Origin: Streptococcaceae bacterium
GTDB lineage: Bacteria; Bacillota; Bacilli; Lactobacillales; Streptococcaceae
Length of the DNA stretch: 7,798 nt
Direction of reading: 5' to 3'
Assembly (NCBI GenBank): GCA_031259195.1
Contig: JAIRLR010000118.1
Coordinates: 1 to 7,798 of the forward strand
Every line of letters starts with the position of its first letter. Position 1 is the stretch's first letter. The notes below the pieces were generated by a model, which was not told the DNA's origin, made no database searches, and saw nothing but the letters and a program-made list of their open reading frames with translations. Shown in pieces: positions 6,507-7,798 of the stretch. The position numbers and the translations under genes are program-made.

Positions 6507-6785
6507 ATGAAATCTGTTGTACAATTTCGAACAGATAATGATCTTAAGGAAGAAGCAAAAGAGATTCTTGCTAGTATGCAAGTTGATATGACAACATATT
6601 TAAACATGGCATTGGCGCAGTTGGTTCGTATAAAAAGAATACCGTTTGAGGTTGTTGGATCAGCTAATGAAGAAAAACAATATCAACAGTTAGTCAATGA
6701 ATTAGAAAAAGCAGAAAAAGATATTAAGCAAGGTCGCACAAAACAATTGGATGCTGTTATGAAAAAATATGAGGTTGATCTGTGA
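6507..6785 (+). CDS. relB: RelB/DinJ-family antitoxin
   Basis: The 92-residue product begins MKSVVQFRTDNDLKEEAKEILASMQVDMTTYLNMAL, the ribbon-helix-helix layout of RelB/DinJ antitoxins: a short strand (about 2-8) for DNA contact followed by two helices. The C-terminal half (about 55-92) is charged and helical and would wrap the toxin. The start is set by a strong AAAGGAGG at 6490-6497, nine bases upstream; the frame is open further upstream to 6438, but that stretch overlaps the promoter. Its stop overlaps the toxin start (GTGA), so the two are translationally coupled, antitoxin first, as is usual for type II systems. The family symbol is used generically. Confidence 0.85.
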   Translation: MKSVVQFRTDNDLKEEAKEILASMQVDMTTYLNMALAQLVRIKRIPFEVVGSANEEKQYQQLVNELEKAEKDIKQGRTKQLDAVMKKYEVDL

Positions 6786-7105
6786 AATATCGTATCGAGA
6801 TGACTGAAACTGCGATTAATGATTTAGACACGATATATTTAAAAGTTGTTGAGTTATCGAATTATTCTGATATTGCTAGTAATTTGATAAAAAGACTCGG
6901 ACTTAGAATGAAAATGTTAGAGAAATTTGCTGAGATTGGTGAGAGATTGTCTGAATGTTTTTCTAATAAAAATTTCCATCATGATTATAGAAAGTTATTA
7001 GAATCGCATTATCTTATCATTTATCATGTTGAGTTTGAGAAAAGAATAGTTTACATTGATCGAATTTTTCATGAACGTACTGATTATATTCAAAGATTAC
7101 TATAA
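6782..7105 (+). CDS. RelE/ParE-family toxin
   Basis: The 107-residue product has the RelE/ParE fold pattern: a first strand (YRIEMTETAINDLDTIYLKV), two helices up to about residue 56, then a sheet with YRKLLESHYLIIYHVEFEKRIVYIDRIFHERTDY, ending in QRLL. The YRKL...YLIIYxV...IVYIDRIFHxRxDY signature is common to the superfamily. RelE members cut mRNA on the ribosome while ParE members poison gyrase; the sequence read by eye does not decide between them. It starts with GTG overlapping the antitoxin stop by four bases, with GAGG at 6771-6774 as a ribosome binding site. The frame is intact and all core segments are present, so activity is likely. Confidence 0.82.
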   Translation: MKYRIEMTETAINDLDTIYLKVVELSNYSDIASNLIKRLGLRMKMLEKFAEIGERLSECFSNKNFHHDYRKLLESHYLIIYHVEFEKRIVYIDRIFHERTDYIQRLL

Positions 7106-7138
7106 GTTTATCTTTTTATTATTTTTGTGGTGGTAGTT

Positions 7139-7221
7139 ATGTTTTTTATCCCAGATACACGAATCGCTTTACTTTTTACGCCACTTTGGTTTATTGGTGT
7201 AGCGATTGCTTATTGGTGGAA
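7139..7221 (+). repeat. 83-bp direct repeat, right copy
   Basis: Identical to 6312-6394 and in the same orientation. Perfect identity in the core against divergence on both outer sides marks it as the exchange region of the insertion, or as a tract homogenised later. Confidence 0.9.
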
Positions 7222-7225
7222 GTTT

Positions 7226-7231
7226 AGGAGA
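7226..7231 (+). promoter_or_regulatory. Ribosome binding site of dtd inside the permease remnant
   Basis: AGGAGA stands eight bases before the dtd ATG and is part of the FRRSQL codons of the remnant. Retention of the remnant preserves this signal. Confidence 0.7.
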
Positions 7232-7239
7232 AGTCAATT

Positions 7240-7749
7240 ATGAAAGTTGTTATTCAACGAGTAACTTCGGCTAGTGTTGTAATTAATGGTAAAATGCATA
7301 ATGAAATCCAAAAGGGTTTTTTAATCTTAGTGGGTGTGCATGAAGAAGATACGCTAGAAGATGTGCAGTACCTTGTCAAAAAAGTCACTAATTTGCGTAT
7401 TTTTGAAGATGAAAACCAAAAAATGAATCGTTCGATCCGTGATATTTCTGGGGAGATTTTATCGATTTCGCAGTTTACTCTTTATGCAGATACTAAAAAA
7501 GGTAATCGGCCAAGTTTCATCAAGGCTGCAGCATTTGATTTAGCAAATAAATTATATGAAGCATTTAATCAAAGTCTACAAGAAAATGAAATTTCTGTTA
7601 AGACAGGGGCTTTTGGTGCAGATATGAAAGTTAGTTTAGTAAACGACGGCCCGGTAACGATTATTATTGATTCTAAGAGCATATCCAAGATCTCTAAGAG
7701 TCTGTTAACTTGTCTTTCTATTGATGAAATCCCGTTATACAAGTTGTAA
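7240..7749 (+). CDS. dtd: D-aminoacyl-tRNA deacylase with an abnormal C-terminal tail
   Basis: DTD hydrolyses D-aminoacyl-tRNAs (and mischarged glycyl-tRNA) in the cytosol, keeping D-amino acids out of protein. The N-terminal [13 protein letters not shown], the SQFTL motif at 77-81 and the NDGPVT motif at 135-140, which together form the active site at the dimer interface, are intact, as is the [15 protein letters not shown] region. Family members usually end about five to eight residues after NDGPVT, near residue 145-148. Here the protein continues to 169 residues, and from about residue 152 the codons coincide with a dispersed repeat (modules A and B), so the tail is best explained by repeat insertion replacing the original stop. 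It should not disturb the core fold. It was formerly coupled to a permease; it may now be read from the toxin-antitoxin promoter or the permease promoter, since no promoter is evident directly before it. Confidence 0.93.
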   Translation: MKVVIQRVTSASVVINGKMHNEIQKGFLILVGVHEEDTLEDVQYLVKKVTNLRIFEDENQKMNRSIRDISGEILSISQFTLYADTKKGNRPSFIKAAAFDLANKLYEAFNQSLQENEISVKTGAFGADMKVSLVNDGPVTIIIDSKSISKISKSLLTCLSIDEIPLYKL

Positions 7750-7774
7750 TCAAGCAAAGCTTGAAACAACTTGT
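7739..7774 (+). other. Bipartite hairpin of repeat module B, copy 3
   Basis: A perfect 9-bp outer stem (ACAAGTTGT with ACAACTTGT) and a perfect 6-bp inner stem (TCAAGC with GCTTGA) around AAA. It spans the dtd stop codon (7747-7749). Compared with copy 2, the fifth outer pair is G-C here and T-A there, and the third pair is A-T here and a G-T wobble there, so pairing is kept while sequence changes. Confidence 0.65.
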
Positions 7775-7777
7775 AAT

Positions 7778-7794
7778 AACCCGACAGGTTTTTT
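7778..7794 (+). terminator. Terminator-like mini-hairpin after dtd
   Basis: AACC and GGTT pair around CGACA and run into six T residues. Stacked on the stronger hairpin just upstream, this could end the dtd transcript. The stem alone is short. Confidence 0.45.
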
Positions 7795-7798
7795 GGTT

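Larger units (their letters stand above)
6312..7138 (+). mobile_element. 827-bp toxin-antitoxin cassette integrated in the permease 3' end
   Basis: One repeat unit plus the DNA between the repeats is 827 bp and contains only a promoter, a RelB-type antitoxin, a RelE/ParE-type toxin and a scrap of a second permease 3' end. At the left junction the permease reads through the 83-bp core into a new stop supplied by the cassette; at the right junction a diverged permease fragment, starting directly after the toxin stop codon, runs through the same core into the original gene end coupled to dtd. This is what a single crossover between a circle carrying a permease 3' end and the chromosomal permease would leave. 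No recombinase is encoded, so the event may have been homologous recombination or driven in trans. Confidence 0.55.
7106..7243 (+). pseudogene. 3' remnant of a CycA-like permease, coupled to dtd
   Basis: Translated in the frame of its stop at 7241-7243, this stretch gives VYLFIIFVVVVMFF, then the same segment as the permease C-terminus, then KFRRSQL and stop. It begins directly after the toxin stop codon and lacks any start. The first 33 bases are related to 6279-6311 but differ at about a quarter of positions with conservative amino acid changes, so this part came from a different permease allele or paralogue. The stop overlaps the dtd ATG as ATGA and the segment contains the dtd ribosome binding site, which indicates that permease and dtd were once directly coupled. 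Confidence 0.75.
7695..7798 (+). repeat. Structured dispersed repeat, copy 3 (modules A and B), cut by the window end
   Basis: Module A (7697-7716) matches 3901-3920 with one mismatch. Module B (from about 7739) matches the minus strand of 4866-4808. The copy begins inside the dtd coding sequence and runs off the window, so whether module C follows is unknown. Confidence 0.6.

Noticed and set aside
7569..7769. Minus-strand frame opposite the end of dtd
   Set aside because: It is antisense to the conserved DTD active-site motif and the repeat; a shadow frame.

Overview
The window is AT-rich DNA from a low-GC Gram-positive bacterium. Purine-rich ribosome binding sites, a murZ-type murA placed directly before rho, a GacI/GacJ-like envelope glycosylation pair, and a CycA/DTD pair all point to the Firmicutes, most likely the Lactobacillales. 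The genus cannot be fixed from the sequence alone.

Left third (1-3825). The window opens inside a family-2 glycosyltransferase gene whose stop codon overlaps the start of a small DUF2304-type membrane protein. After an AT-rich gap with a good promoter come murA (second-paralogue, MurZ type) and rho, one base apart and surely co-transcribed. This part looks like ordinary core genome devoted to cell envelope and transcription.

Middle (3826-5057). About 1.2 kb carries almost no coding sequence but is dense in structure: two inverted, diverged copies of a structured repeat, one orphan 73-residue basic protein on the minus strand, a 74-nt long stem-loop, a perfect 12-bp hairpin, and two overlapping hairpins before the next gene. 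It resembles the remains of a mobile or plasmid-derived element.

Right third (5058-7798). A CycA-like amino acid permease, a RelB/RelE-type toxin-antitoxin pair and dtd (D-aminoacyl-tRNA deacylase) follow. The toxin-antitoxin pair sits between two identical 83-bp copies of the permease 3' end. The second copy belongs to a remnant of a related permease whose stop codon overlaps the dtd start as ATGA. This is the signature of a small circle or cassette that recombined into the permease 3' end, supplied a substitute end, and separated permease from dtd. The last ~20 codons of dtd and the end of the window lie in a third copy of the structured repeat, which contains a hairpin whose pairing is preserved by compensating changes between copies.

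The two most interesting points are the 827-bp toxin-antitoxin cassette with gene-restoring ends, and the dispersed structured repeat (modules A, B, C) that lies beside rho, upstream of cycA and inside the 3' end of dtd.
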